NCBI GenBank assembly: GCA_900552945.1
Contig: USBI01000013.1
Coordinates: 1-39,815 of the forward strand
Reading direction: 5' to 3'
Origin: an uncultured Oscillospiraceae bacterium
GTDB lineage: Bacteria > Bacillota > Clostridia > Oscillospirales > Ruminococcaceae
DNA length: 39,815 bases
Part shown: positions 31,526 through 39,815 of the stretch, piece by piece
How positions within the stretch are numbered: position 1 is the first letter of the stretch
How the letters are laid out: each line of letters opens with the position of its first letter
The notes under the pieces: generated by a model
What the model was told of the DNA's origin: nothing
Databases searched by the model: none
Seen by the model: the letters and a program-made list of their open reading frames with translations, nothing else
Translations under genes and position numbers: made by a program

Positions 31526-32896
31526 ATGCAAAAGACATACGTTCTGGATACCAACGTCCTGATCCAGGCGCCCTATGCCCTCCAATCCTTTGAGGACAAC
31601 CATCTTGTCTTACCGCTTGCTGTCCTGGAGGAACTGGATGGATTGAAAAATACAGAGGGGGAAAGGGGCGCTAATGCGCGGCAGGCCATACGGTACCTGG
31701 AATCGCTGCGCACGGCGGGAAACCTGCTGGAGGGTGTCCCCCTGCCCGGCGGCGGCACGCTGCGCCTGGAGGTCAACTGCGTGGACGTGAAGCTGCCGGA
31801 AGGCTTCCCGGATCATAAAAACGACAACCGGATCTTAAAAGTCTGCCTCGGCCTGCAAAACGGGAAAATGCCGGTTATCCTGGTGACAAAGGACATTGTG
31901 GTGCGCGTCAAGGCACAGATGCTGGGGATTCAGGCGGAGGATTTCACCACCGAGCAGGCGCCTGTCAGCGAGGAGCAGTATACCGGCCGGTGCGAAGTAT
32001 TTGTAGCGGAAAAGAAATTCGAGGACTTTAAAAAGAAGCATATCGCCCCAGAGGAGGTGTATCAGGCGAACGAATCCGGTGAAAAGCTTCCTGTGACGCT
32101 CGTGCCCAATCAGTTCGTCATCCTTAAAGCGGACCAGTCTGCCAGGAAAACCCAGCTCGGCCGGTTTGACGGGAAGAAAATCGTTCCGCTCGCTTTTCAA
32201 AAGAAAAAGCCCTACGGCGTTTCCCCAAGAAATGTCGGTCAAAAATTTTTACAGGAAGCCTTGATGGCCGATGCGGAGGAAGCGCCGTTGGTGATCGTAA
32301 AGGGTATGGCCGGCACAGCCAAAACCTTCTACACATTGGCTGTCGGCCTGCACGCCATGATGGAGCAGGAGGAACCGGCTTACCGGCGCATTTTGATCAG
32401 CCGCCCCAACGCCCAGTTTGACGATGACATCGGCTTCCTTCCTGGAGATGAATCGGAAAAAATCGCCCCGTTGCTCCGACCGGTCGTCGACAATCTGGAG
32501 CTCCTGGTAGATCAGAACGAAAAGGAACGGTTTTCCGACGAACGCAGCCTTTCCGGAAAAGTGGAAGAGCTGTTCGACCGGGGTATTGTGGACGCCCAGG
32601 CCCTCAACTTCATCCGCGGCCGGTCGATTTCCAAAACCTATCTGGTCATTGACGAGGCGCAGAACCTGACACCCAAGCAGGCCAAGGGGATCATCACCCG
32701 CGCCGGGATGGGTACTAAAATCATCCTGTTGGGCGACCCGCAGCAGATTGACCATCCCCTTTTGGACGAACGCACCAACGGCTTGAGCTACGCGGCGGAA
32801 AAAATGAAGGGCAGTCCGCTGTGCTGGCAGGTCACCATGTCCGCCGAAGAGTGCGAGCGTTCCGCACTGGCTATGGATGCAGTTAAACGGATGTAA
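31526..32896 (+). CDS. PIN-PhoH fusion protein (PhoH2 type)
   Basis: 456 residues from the ATG at 31526, with AAAGGAG 9 bases upstream; a longer frame from 31295 runs through the leader hairpin. The PIN ribonuclease domain (1-140) has the acidic set D8 (LDTN), E36, D97/D100 and D123. The PhoH ATPase domain (about 230-450) has Walker A GMAGTAKT (260-267) and Walker B VIDEAQ (D376, E377), then LLGDPQQIDHP. The Walker A has Ala where Gly usually precedes Lys. PhoH2 proteins are RNA helicase-ribonucleases related to toxin-antitoxin PIN proteins. The location is cytoplasmic. Confidence 0.9.
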   Translation: MQKTYVLDTNVLIQAPYALQSFEDNHLVLPLAVLEELDGLKNTEGERGANARQAIRYLESLRTAGNLLEGVPLPGGGTLRLEVNCVDVKLPEGFPDHKNDNRILKVCLGLQNGKMPVILVTKDIVVRVKAQMLGIQAEDFTTEQAPVSEEQYTGRCEVFVAEKKFEDFKKKHIAPEEVYQANESGEKLPVTLVPNQFVILKADQSARKTQLGRFDGKKIVPLAFQKKKPYGVSPRNVGQKFLQEALMADAEEAPLVIVKGMAGTAKTFYTLAVGLHAMMEQEEPAYRRILISRPNAQFDDDIGFLPGDESEKIAPLLRPVVDNLELLVDQNEKERFSDERSLSGKVEELFDRGIVDAQALNFIRGRSISKTYLVIDEAQNLTPKQAKGIITRAGMGTKIILLGDPQQIDHPLLDERTNGLSYAAEKMKGSPLCWQVTMSAEECERSALAMDAVKRM

Positions 32897-32939
32897 TTGG
32901 ATTGGATTTTATATATGCACAGGAAAGGTTGATAGCGAT

Positions 32940-33182
32940 ATGAAACAAAACGGTTCCTTTCAGGAGACCATCGCACGGATAGGGCAAAAGCTCAGGAGCA
33001 GCCGGAAGCGGTATTTCGGCGTGCTGCTGATCCTGCTCGGTATCGTTTTGGGGATTGTTTCCAGGGCGGTGGGCGGATCTCCGTTCCAGGATTTCACCAC
33101 CGGTATCCTCATGGGCCTCTCGGCCGGCGTCCCTCTCGTTGGGATCCTTGCCGTCCTGCTGTCCTTCATCCGGAGACAATGA
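32940..33182 (+). CDS. Small membrane protein, 80 residues, unknown
   Basis: The ATG at 32940 has GAAAGG upstream. A basic N-terminus (RIGQKLRSSRKRYFG) is followed by two hydrophobic segments (about 27-44 and 55-75) ending in SFIRRQ, so both ends are probably cytoplasmic. It is 43 bases after PIN-PhoH and may be co-transcribed. No family is recognised. Confidence 0.6.
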   Translation: MKQNGSFQETIARIGQKLRSSRKRYFGVLLILLGIVLGIVSRAVGGSPFQDFTTGILMGLSAGVPLVGILAVLLSFIRRQ

Positions 33183-33215
33183 TATACTGGATAGGGCTTC
33201 TGGCCTGTCGGTTTC

Positions 33216-33244
33216 TTGCCTTCTGCCCTCCTTTTTGCTATACT
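33216..33244 (+). promoter_or_regulatory. Promoter before the PepSY gene remnant
   Basis: TTGCCT and TATACT (5 of 6) are 17 bases apart. A ribosome binding site AAAGGAGA at 33254-33261 and ATG at 33270 follow, so the expression signals of the gene are intact. Confidence 0.5.
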
Positions 33245-33269
33245 TACCTTATAAAGGAGATGGGTTTTT

Positions 33270-33876
33270 ATGAAACGGGGAACCGGGTTCTTTCATTCCG
33301 GAGTCTTCTCAGACCACTTCCATAGAGGGGCAGGCGCCGGAGGAGGAAGCCTCCGGCACGTCACTGCCCGGAAATTCTTCGGCCAATGAATCCCCGGCTG
33401 AACCGGACTCTTCCGGCAGCAGCATGGCGGCAGAGGATGAAATCAGCCGGGAGACAGCGTTTGCTCTGGCGCTGGAAAACGCCGGCGTCCCGGAAAAAGA
33501 CGCATATAACGTGAAGGTGGAACGGGACCGGGAAAACGATATCCCGATTTTCCAGGTGGAATTTGAAACCGAGTATGGGGATTATGATTTTGAAATCGCC
33601 GTGGCGGGCGGAAAAATCATAGGCGCCGATTACAAGGTGGATGAAGAGTGGCTGGACAGGCTGGGCGGAAGCCCCGTCACGCTGGAGGAAGCCGAACAGG
33701 TTGTCCAGAGCAAGGTGCCCGGCTCCAGCGCGGAAAACATCCGGATGCGGGAAGAAAGCGGCGACGGCCGGGGGCGCTTTGAGGGGGAACTGTTCCACGA
33801 CGGTATCCAATACGAGTTTGAGATCGATTCAAAAACAGGGATTATTTTTGACTGGAATGCAGACCTGCGGGAATAG
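33270..33876 (+). pseudogene. PepSY-domain protein whose signal peptide is lost or shifted
   Basis: The ATG at 33270 has a good ribosome binding site but its frame soon stops (after FFGQ). The real domain frame is +1 and opens after 33273: GEPGSFIPESSQTT, a Ser/Glu/Pro linker, then two PepSY domains (about 33440-33640 and 33680-33870; ISRETAFALALENAG, VTLEEAEQVVQSKVPG). Relatives are lipoproteins, as with the one at 28092-29174, so about 20 residues of signal peptide seem to be missing. An internal ATG at 33424 has no ribosome binding site. It may be a pseudogene, or a small deletion in this strain. Confidence 0.6.
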
Positions 33877-33978
33877 GTTCCGCCGTCCCTGCGAATGTTC
33901 GAATGGAACTCCCAAAGCTGGTTTTATCTGTGCGGCATAAAAAGCCTCTGCTCCGAACCGGCAGAAAGGGCATAAAAA

Positions 33979-34030
33979 GCTTATAAAAATGGCGGCAGCC
34001 GATTGAACGGCCGCCGCCATTTTTATAAGC
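33979..34030. terminator. Very strong hairpin terminator
   Basis: Outer arms of 18 bp (33979-33996 and 34013-34030, perfect) plus an inner GCCG/CGGC pair set give about 22 bp of stem. T-runs occur on both strands. It follows the PepSY gene remnant. Confidence 0.8.
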
Positions 34031-34151
34031 CTGGGATATCAACCTTTAGCACAAACAGGGCGATGATTGCCAGAATCCACGGGAGGAAAATGGTCGGGAG
34101 AAGGAGAATGCCTTTACAGCCCTCATAATGGATATTTATAAAAACAATCAC
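34023..34151 (-). CDS. Possible 42-residue membrane peptide
   Basis: A GTG-initiated frame (GTG at 34149-34151, AAAGG immediately before it) encodes a peptide with HYEGCKGILLLPTIFLPWI and then a hydrophobic stretch ending VLKVDIPGL, one likely membrane helix. The stop lies inside the terminator hairpin. The ribosome binding site spacing is poor, so it may be a remnant. The rest of 34152-34384 is AT-rich and shows nothing else. Confidence 0.25.
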   Translation of the reverse strand: MIVFINIHYEGCKGILLLPTIFLPWILAIIALFVLKVDIPGL

Positions 34152-34384
34152 CTTTCATGAAAGGCCAGAGAGAGCTTTTCTAAAATAAGAGTGCCTTTTT
34201 TCAGCGTAAATATGCACCAGTTTGTTCTTGTTCGCTGCAAATTAAAGAATCTTCTTTTTCAGAGTACAATACAACAATTCCAATTCCATGAATAAAACGA
34301 AACAATTTTGTGAATGGTTTATATCCTATCGCACCGGAACAGGACACTGTTTTCTAAATGTGTTTTGTGTATAAAGTCATCGCA

Positions 34385-35335
34385 CTATGAACGGTCAGAT
34401 TCCTTTGAAGTCTCAATCCGTTGCTTTAAAACGTTGACCTCGTGCTCATATAGTGGCTTTTCAAACAAAAAACGTTGCTGTTTTCCGTTTTGATCGGTAA
34501 AAACGAAATAATAGTAATACGAGGTTGTAGCCGCGGGTGCGCGATACCGGTAAACTTTACGCTCCTCCCTACAGCTATTAATATCTCGATACTGATAAAA
34601 CCTTCTGCGAAAAGGAAGCGATTGAAAATAAAAACCGTCTTTTCCAATCTCTACCCGAAAACAAAAACGGCGAATCAGCAGCCATATCGTTAACCCCAAT
34701 GATGCAACAGAAAAAACGCCAAAGGAAAAAGCAAGAATGATTTGCGCCTCCGTATGTCCCCACAGTTGATTGACAGTCAATACAGTAAAAAACACGAACA
34801 GAATCACCGCAATAACAATGCGTGCCGTTCCATATACTGTTCCGCTGATGATATACGGCTGTGCCTCGTCCGAAGCGCCGTCCTTTTCGTCCTTTTCACC
34901 GGAGCTCTGCTTTTCGACCTGTTCAACCAGATAATACGCACCGTCGGATTCAAACGGAAGAAAGGAAAAGCGGTGGGTTTCACCGTCCTCGGTTTGATAA
35001 TTAAGGCTGTTTCCCGGCGCGCCGTTTAAATATTCACCGGAACTGATCCATGCCCTTTTTACCCGGCTGTACGGAATATAAACGCCGTTCCCAGGCCTTG
35101 TTTGAACGTAAAACCCGTTTTCATCGATGAGGATCTTCACAAATACAGCATGGTATACACAAACCAGCATGATAATCAGAATAAGCGCCGTCAGCAGCGC
35201 CCCAAACACAAATGCGCCATTATTGAAATAATACATCCAGACGCTTACCCCTAAAAATACGGCGAGCAGTACCGAAAGCGGAACAAACCCTTGCAATCTT
35301 CCACCGATTTTATACATCCACCGTACTTTTTTCAT
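34385..35335 (-). CDS. Membrane protein with two TM-TM-PH-like repeats, unknown
   Basis: 316 residues from the ATG at 35335, chosen for GGGAGGGG upstream. The protein repeats one plan twice: a hydrophobic hairpin (about 15-65 and about 165-220), then a bacterial-PH-like beta domain (ILIDENGFYVQTRPGNGVYIPYSRV near 68; VEIGKDGFYFQSLPFRRRFYQYRDI near 228). Such domains occur in membrane proteins of many Firmicutes without known biochemistry. No operon partner is seen. Confidence 0.65.
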   Translation of the reverse strand: MKKVRWMYKIGGRLQGFVPLSVLLAVFLGVSVWMYYFNNGAFVFGALLTALILIIMLVCVYHAVFVKILIDENGFYVQTRPGNGVYIPYSRVKRAWISSGEYLNGAPGNSLNYQTEDGETHRFSFLPFESDGAYYLVEQVEKQSSGEKDEKDGASDEAQPYIISGTVYGTARIVIAVILFVFFTVLTVNQLWGHTEAQIILAFSFGVFSVASLGLTIWLLIRRFCFRVEIGKDGFYFQSLPFRRRFYQYRDINSCREERKVYRYRAPAATTSYYYYFVFTDQNGKQQRFLFEKPLYEHEVNVLKQRIETSKESDRS

Positions 35336-35466
35336 ATTTATTCCCCTCCCAATCGGATTCAAAAAATGAGCCGTTTTGTATGAACCGTACCAGCCCTTAT
35401 CAAGAAGAAACAATGCGTCACCCGCATAAAACGGCTGCAGGCACTACCCGATGATTAAGAACGCTC

Positions 35467-35499
35467 AAAAAAACAAGCAGAGGAAACATCCTCTGCTTG
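35467..35499 (-). terminator. Intrinsic terminator of the radical SAM gene
   Basis: A 10-bp perfect stem (CAAGCAGAGG / CCTCTGCTTG) has a 6-base loop and, on the minus strand, a T7 tail. It is 15 bases after the stop. Confidence 0.85.
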
Positions 35500-35513
35500 C
35501 AGAAATTATCAAA

Positions 35514-37112
35514 TTACGCACTTGCTTTGGTGTTGTCTTCCACACCTTTTTCCGCATTCTTTTTCGCTTCATCCACCTTGTAAGCACGGTTGCGCAGCTT
35601 CAGATAAATACCGGGGAGGTGTTTTCTGCCGAAACGCTTCATCCAACGCACGGTTTTATCACCAGCATTGCTCAGCGCAACAAGGAATTTACGCGGTGTA
35701 AACCGGCCGACAAAAATACCGTCGAGCATCCGCTCGAACACATGGCCGATTCCCTTCGGCATCCGATAAGCGAGTTTATACAGCTTAACAAATTTGGTAA
35801 AGTATCCTTCCACAAACAGGACCTGATGTTCCGGGAAGGTATTCTGAATGAGCGGCACCTTAACTTTCGGGTCACCCATATCACGGATCTCACCGCCGTT
35901 ATCACGAACCGCGTCTTCCGCGATCTTTGCAAGCTGGGTCATCGGGTACGGGCAGAAGATATTCGGGATCATCCGATCCGGATTGATTTTCGCGTTCAGC
36001 TTAATGGTTTTCAAAGCCTTGTGAAGATCTTCATACGGAAGTCCGACAATGTTGTAGGTCAAAGTCGGAATATCATACTTTTTAAACCACTTGAACGAAT
36101 TGATGATTTGCTCGTCCGACATATTGCGTTTGAGGTATTTGAAACGGATCTCCTGATCGCCGGATTCCACGCCGACGTCGATCATGTAAACACCGGCCTC
36201 TTTCATGAGTTTTACCGTTTCTTCCGTCATATTGTCCAAACGAAGGTTACAGGTAAAGGGGAGATGGATCTTCTCTTTATAGAGGTTCATGAAATCGGTG
36301 AACCAGTCGGTATACATATTTAAGATCGCATCACGGAAGTTGATGTACTTGATGTACGGATGCTTATCAAGAATGGTCTGCAGGTATTCGATTGCCTTTT
36401 CCGGCTCCTTAACACGCGCGTAACCTTTGCGGCTGGGGTAAACCATACGCATCTGCCCATTGCCACAGTAGGTACAGCTGAACAAGCATCCTCTGGATAC
36501 AACAACAATCGCCGTGGCAATAGAGGAAGCGTCAAGATTATCAAAGTCAAACAGTTCAAAGTCAGACATGGGAAGCTCGTTCAAATCCTGCACGAACGGA
36601 CGCACCGGATTACGGATCACTTCGCCGTTTTCATCTTTGAACCAGAGGCTTTCAATGTGGGTGTAATCGGTGCCGTCACGCAGAGCGTTACACAGCTCCA
36701 GTTCCGGGTACTCACCTTCGCCGATGCAGACACAGTCCATACCCTCCATCTGGATCATCTCTTCCGGAGCAAGGGTTGCGTGCGGACCGCCGCAAACGGT
36801 AAACGCACTGCTTGCTTCCTTCACCCATTTGCACATTTTACGCACCTGAGGAACAGCAGAGGTACGCACGGAAAAACCGACAACATCTGCGTTTTCCTTG
36901 CGAATACGCTCTTTGAACTCCTCTTCTTCCGGAGCATAGGTCAAATGATAAAGGGCCGTCTGATAACCATGCTGTTTGAGCACAGCGGAAATAATGGCAA
37001 TTCCTTCATGGTAGTTGCCTTTCATATCTTTTCGTTTTTCATTTCCGAGAAAATCGGGGTATACAAACAGAAATTTGAGCGTCTTTTTCTGTTCCGACAT
37101 GAACCTCATCAT
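35514..37112 (-). CDS. B12-binding radical SAM protein
   Basis: 532 residues (528 if the ATG at 37100 is used; both have partial ribosome binding sites). An N-terminal cobalamin-binding Rossmann-like domain (about 12-145; FLFVYPDFLG, GGPHATLAPEE, GEGEYPELEL) precedes a radical SAM barrel with the [4Fe-4S] motif RGCLFSCTYCGN (C-x3-C-x2-C) near 208-217 and NIVGLPYED downstream. A C-terminal helical region of about 110 residues is basic. The class includes methyltransferases and ring-forming enzymes acting on unreactive carbon. The substrate is not apparent and no biosynthetic partner is adjacent. Confidence 0.87.
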   Translation of the reverse strand: MMRFMSEQKKTLKFLFVYPDFLGNEKRKDMKGNYHEGIAIISAVLKQHGYQTALYHLTYAPEEEEFKERIRKENADVVGFSVRTSAVPQVRKMCKWVKEASSAFTVCGGPHATLAPEEMIQMEGMDCVCIGEGEYPELELCNALRDGTDYTHIESLWFKDENGEVIRNPVRPFVQDLNELPMSDFELFDFDNLDASSIATAIVVVSRGCLFSCTYCGNGQMRMVYPSRKGYARVKEPEKAIEYLQTILDKHPYIKYINFRDAILNMYTDWFTDFMNLYKEKIHLPFTCNLRLDNMTEETVKLMKEAGVYMIDVGVESGDQEIRFKYLKRNMSDEQIINSFKWFKKYDIPTLTYNIVGLPYEDLHKALKTIKLNAKINPDRMIPNIFCPYPMTQLAKIAEDAVRDNGGEIRDMGDPKVKVPLIQNTFPEHQVLFVEGYFTKFVKLYKLAYRMPKGIGHVFERMLDGIFVGRFTPRKFLVALSNAGDKTVRWMKRFGRKHLPGIYLKLRNRAYKVDEAKKNAEKGVEDNTKASA

Positions 37113-37153
37113 CCTAACATGATTAATAAATTTTCACACAAACATTTAGTCAT

Positions 37154-37185
37154 ATTGTACCACAGTAGGGCGCAGGTTGCAACCT
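37154..37185 (-). promoter_or_regulatory. Promoter of the radical SAM gene with an overlapping palindrome
   Basis: TTGCAA (37177-37182) and TACAAT (37154-37159) are 17 bases apart on the minus strand. A perfect 12-bp palindrome AGGTTGCAACCT (37174-37185) covers the -35 box and could be an operator. Confidence 0.55.
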
Positions 37186-37206
37186 CACAAACGGCTTTTT
37201 ACCGGA

Positions 37207-38004
37207 TTAATTATAGATTTCGCGGTAACCGCTCAAATATTCCATGCAGAACTCATCTTCGCCCTTTACAAGCTCGGAAGCGAGTAAGCACATTTTCATG
37301 GACGGGCTGGTAATATCCATAATCGCAGTGTCCAACCCCGCCATAACAGCCGCTGTTAAAAATGCGCTGTTTAAAAACATACGCTTAGGCAGCCCAAACG
37401 AGATGTTTGACATGCCACCCACCAGATGAACGTCCGGAAACTCCGCTTTGATCTGCGCCGCGGCTTCCAGCGCGCCTTTTGCGCTGTTTGCGTCAGCAGA
37501 AAGCGCTTCTACGACGAGGTCGATGTAGATGCGGTCATCCGCAATTCCGTTTTCCCGCAGCTTTTCAATCACTGTACGGGCGTTTTCTACACGCATAGCG
37601 GAGTCTTTCGGGATGCCGCGCTCATCCATCGGCAGCGCAATGATACCGGTTGCATACTGCTTGACAAGCGGAAGCATGCCGTCGAACCGCGCGGGCTCTA
37701 ACGTAAGCGAGTTGATGATACATTTTTTCAACGGATAACGCTCCAATACGGCCGAAACAGCCGCCGGGTTTGCCGAATCCAGAACAAGCGGAGTATTCTC
37801 ACCACAGGCGGAAAGGATCTCTTCCACAGCCCACAGAAGTTTTTCCGCCTCATCCTGAAACATGCCGGCGTTGACATCAAGATAATCGGCGCCGCAGTCG
37901 AGCTGTTTCTGCGCCATGGTGCGGATGTATTCCGCGTCTCCCTGCGCAAAAGCGGCCTGTGCCGCCGGAATGGAACTATTGCATTTTTCTCCAATAACGA
38001 TCAT
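37207..38004 (-). CDS. Pterin-binding methyltetrahydrofolate methyltransferase
   Basis: 265 residues of the dihydropteroate-synthase-like TIM barrel that binds methyltetrahydrofolate in MetH and AcsE. Motifs are MIVIGEKCNSS, CGADYLDVNAG, VLDSANPAAV, INSLTLE, ALPMDERGIP, YIDLVVEAL and GGMSNISFGLP. There is no attached homocysteine, cobalamin or activation domain, so it must work with separate proteins. It begins directly after the stop of the upstream Hcy methyltransferase/MTHFR gene (TAAATG), in one operon for methionine synthesis or one-carbon transfer. Confidence 0.87.
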   Translation of the reverse strand: MIVIGEKCNSSIPAAQAAFAQGDAEYIRTMAQKQLDCGADYLDVNAGMFQDEAEKLLWAVEEILSACGENTPLVLDSANPAAVSAVLERYPLKKCIINSLTLEPARFDGMLPLVKQYATGIIALPMDERGIPKDSAMRVENARTVIEKLRENGIADDRIYIDLVVEALSADANSAKGALEAAAQIKAEFPDVHLVGGMSNISFGLPKRMFLNSAFLTAAVMAGLDTAIMDITSPSMKMCLLASELVKGEDEFCMEYLSGYREIYN

Positions 38005-39778
38005 TTATAAACCCTCCCTGATCCGATCCATAATGCGGCAGACAAGTTCTGCACGCTGAAATGGTGTGATGATGTAAAATCCATCGCAGAAATCGTTCAC
38101 CCGCGCGGCGATGGAGCCACACAGACGAATGGCAATCTTTTCCGCTTCCTGCCTGTCTTTCCCTTCATAAGCGTCAATAACCGGCTGCGGAATGGTGATT
38201 CCGGAAATCTCATTGTTGACAAAACAGGCGTTTTTGTGACTGACAAGCGGCATAATCCCCGCAAATAATTCGCCGGAAAGCGTCTGCTTTGCAAGCGCCA
38301 GATTGTCGCATGCCTGCGCGGTGAAGACAGGCTGGGTAAAGAACCGCACAGCGCCCGCTTCTTCTTTGCGTTTGGCACGCTCCAATTCCAAAGAAAAATT
38401 GGGAGCGTTTACATTTAAAGCCGCCGCGGGCTCAATTGGGCAATTTTCCATAGCCTCACGGTTCAGTTCAGCGATAAACGCAATGAGCTTCTGCGAATTG
38501 AAGTTGAACACGCCCTTCACCTTATTGCGGTCTTCCACCGCAATGGGATCACCGGTCACCGCCAGAACCTTTGTGATTCCCTGAATACCAAGAGCCAGCA
38601 AAAGCGCTTTGGTGGCATTTAAATTGCGGTCACGGCAGGTGAGGTGTGGCATTGCGTCAATTCCGAAACGGGTCTTAAGCAGAGCCGCAAGCATGCTGCT
38701 GTCCACCCGCGCACGTGCCACCGGGCAGTCGGCAATGGTGATGAAATCTGCGCCGTGTTCGTGCAAAAGCCGGGCGGCGTTTAAAAACTTCTCCGCATCC
38801 GCATTCAGCGGAGAGTCAAGTTCCACAGCGAACTGTTTCACAGAGCCTGCGTTCTGCCCGTGCTTTTGACCGGATGTATGTGTCTTACAGCAGTCACATA
38901 CCATCTCTGCTGGGCGAGAAGGCTCCCGCAAGATTTTCTCCCAATCCGATGAAACGGAAGCATGCTCCGTACTCTCTTTTCCGGTCTCCGGCTGAGCCGG
39001 CAGGCCGGAAGCACCGTCGAGCAGCAGACGCACTCTGCGGATGTGTTCCGGCGTTGTACCGCAGCATCCGCCGAGGATCTGCACACCGCACCGGCTGATC
39101 TCTAACATCTGTTTCGCGAAATAATCCGGTGCGTTCTGGAACACCGTCCTCCCGCCTACCAGCGAAGGATAGCCCGCGTTCGGCATAATGGAAACCGGCT
39201 TTTCGCCAATTTTCAGCTTTTGCGCGATATGGAGCAGATGCATAGGGCCGCAGGTGCAGTTGAAGCCGTACGCGTCCACATCCTGAGATGCCTCCAAGGC
39301 GGCCGCAATCTCAGAAACCGAATCACCCGAGGTGGTATAGCCATCTGCCGCAACCGTACATTCCGCAATGATGTACACATCCGGTGCAAGCTGCTTAAGC
39401 CGCCGTGCTAATTTTAACAAAATGCCATACTCGTGAAAGGTCTCAAATAAAAAGTGAGTGATCCCGCAGGAAAGAAAAACAGGAAGGATGGCTTCATACT
39501 CATCCCATTCCTCCTGCTCATCCTGAGCAGGAACAGGACCGATGCTAGCGAATACAGTCACGCTCGTTTGATCAGCCGCACGGAAAGCGATCTCACAGCC
39601 GGAACGAATGATCTGTTCCACCACAGGGCGCTCCGCTCCCAACGACAAGGTATTGGCTCCAAAGGTATTGGTTTTAATAGCGGTCGCACCTGCCGCGATA
39701 TACTCTTTATGAAGATCATACACCCGTTCCGGAAAGCGGATGTTGTTCCATTCACTTCGAGATACATCGGTACCATAC
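38005..39778 (-). CDS. Bifunctional homocysteine S-methyltransferase / 5,10-methylenetetrahydrofolate reductase (5' end missing)
   Basis: About 590 residues remain; the first few tens are lost at the contig end and the apparent N-terminus MGSEMCIRDR is adapter translation. The N-terminal half is the zinc Hcy methyltransferase barrel with NCTCGP and GGCCGT cysteines. The C-terminal half (from about AVELDSPLNADAE) is a MetF-like reductase (ITIADCPVAR, LTCRDRN, AVTGDP, FFTQPVF). The same fusion is known in B. subtilis YitJ. It supplies methyltetrahydrofolate and, with the next gene, moves the methyl group to homocysteine. Confidence 0.9.
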
Positions 39779-39812
39779 CTGTCTCTTATACACATCTCCG
39801 AGCCCACGAGAC
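39779..39812. other. Nextera transposase adapter left in the assembly
   Basis: The bases from 39779 read CTGTCTCTTATACACATCT (the Tn5 mosaic end) followed by CCGAGCCCACGAGAC, together the reverse complement of the Nextera read-2 transposase adapter. They are artificial. The final CGG (39813-39815) lies beyond it and is also unlikely to be genomic. Confidence 0.97.
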
Positions 39813-39815
39813 CGG

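Noticed and set aside
37186..37206. Short CGG/CCG hairpin as a terminator of the pterin methyltransferase gene
   Set aside because: Only three base pairs are possible and no T-run follows.
39779..39807. N-terminal residues MGSEMCIRDR of the MTHFR fusion
   Set aside because: These are translation of the sequencing adapter.

Overview
This 39.8-kb window looks like one contig from a draft genome of an anaerobic Gram-positive bacterium of the class Clostridia, probably near the Ruminococcaceae/Oscillospiraceae. The signs are strong purine-rich ribosome binding sites, a long-form clostridial PRPP synthetase, a SigI/RsgI pair, a PIN-PhoH protein, CotH/VTC/DUF4956 genes, a sortase-type surface anchor and B12/folate methyl chemistry. 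The taxon is inferred from gene content only. The last 37 bases are not genomic: 39779-39812 are a Nextera transposase adapter. I saw no rRNA, tRNA, CRISPR array, intact insertion sequence or replication origin.

Left part (1-10.4 kb): ordinary housekeeping and catabolic genes. In order these are an aldo/keto reductase, a frameshifted sodium/proline symporter, prs, a Crp/Fnr regulator divergent from a two-cluster ferredoxin (with a perfect palindrome centred at -41.5 of the ferredoxin promoter), a plant-glycan module (DUF5060-DUF4038 glycosidase, sugar isomerase-like protein, divergent CE7 esterase), an alpha/beta hydrolase and a small helical protein.

Middle part (10.4-34 kb): richer in GC to the eye and made of envelope and stress modules. 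A decayed KTR-type mobile-element gene lies at its left edge. Next, all on the minus strand, come a four-gene operon (VWA lipoprotein, XpaC, solute-binding protein, TelA) and a second unit (YibE/F permease, then a 1643-residue wall-anchored PHP-domain protein). A plus-strand operon (flavodoxin, two unknown membrane proteins, small protein) follows. Then comes the most interesting block, sigI-rsgI followed by a lipoprotein, a VTC polyphosphate polymerase-like protein, DUF4956 and CotH. The lipoprotein has the same RsgI middle domain and the same DTDYGP-type acidic repeats as the anti-sigma factor. Both sigI and the lipoprotein gene are preceded by the same promoter-like pattern (ACCCCGGTTTT, then CGTA, exactly 19 bases between ACCCC and CGTA). 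This suggests a self-contained SigI regulon that links an outside signal to CotH/VTC/DUF4956 envelope chemistry. PIN-PhoH, a small membrane protein and a PepSY protein that has lost its signal peptide follow on the plus strand.

Right part (34-39.8 kb): an unknown two-repeat membrane protein, a B12-binding radical SAM enzyme with a well-formed promoter, a stand-alone pterin-binding methyltransferase and a bifunctional homocysteine S-methyltransferase/methylenetetrahydrofolate reductase cut by the contig end. The last two form a methionine/one-carbon operon.
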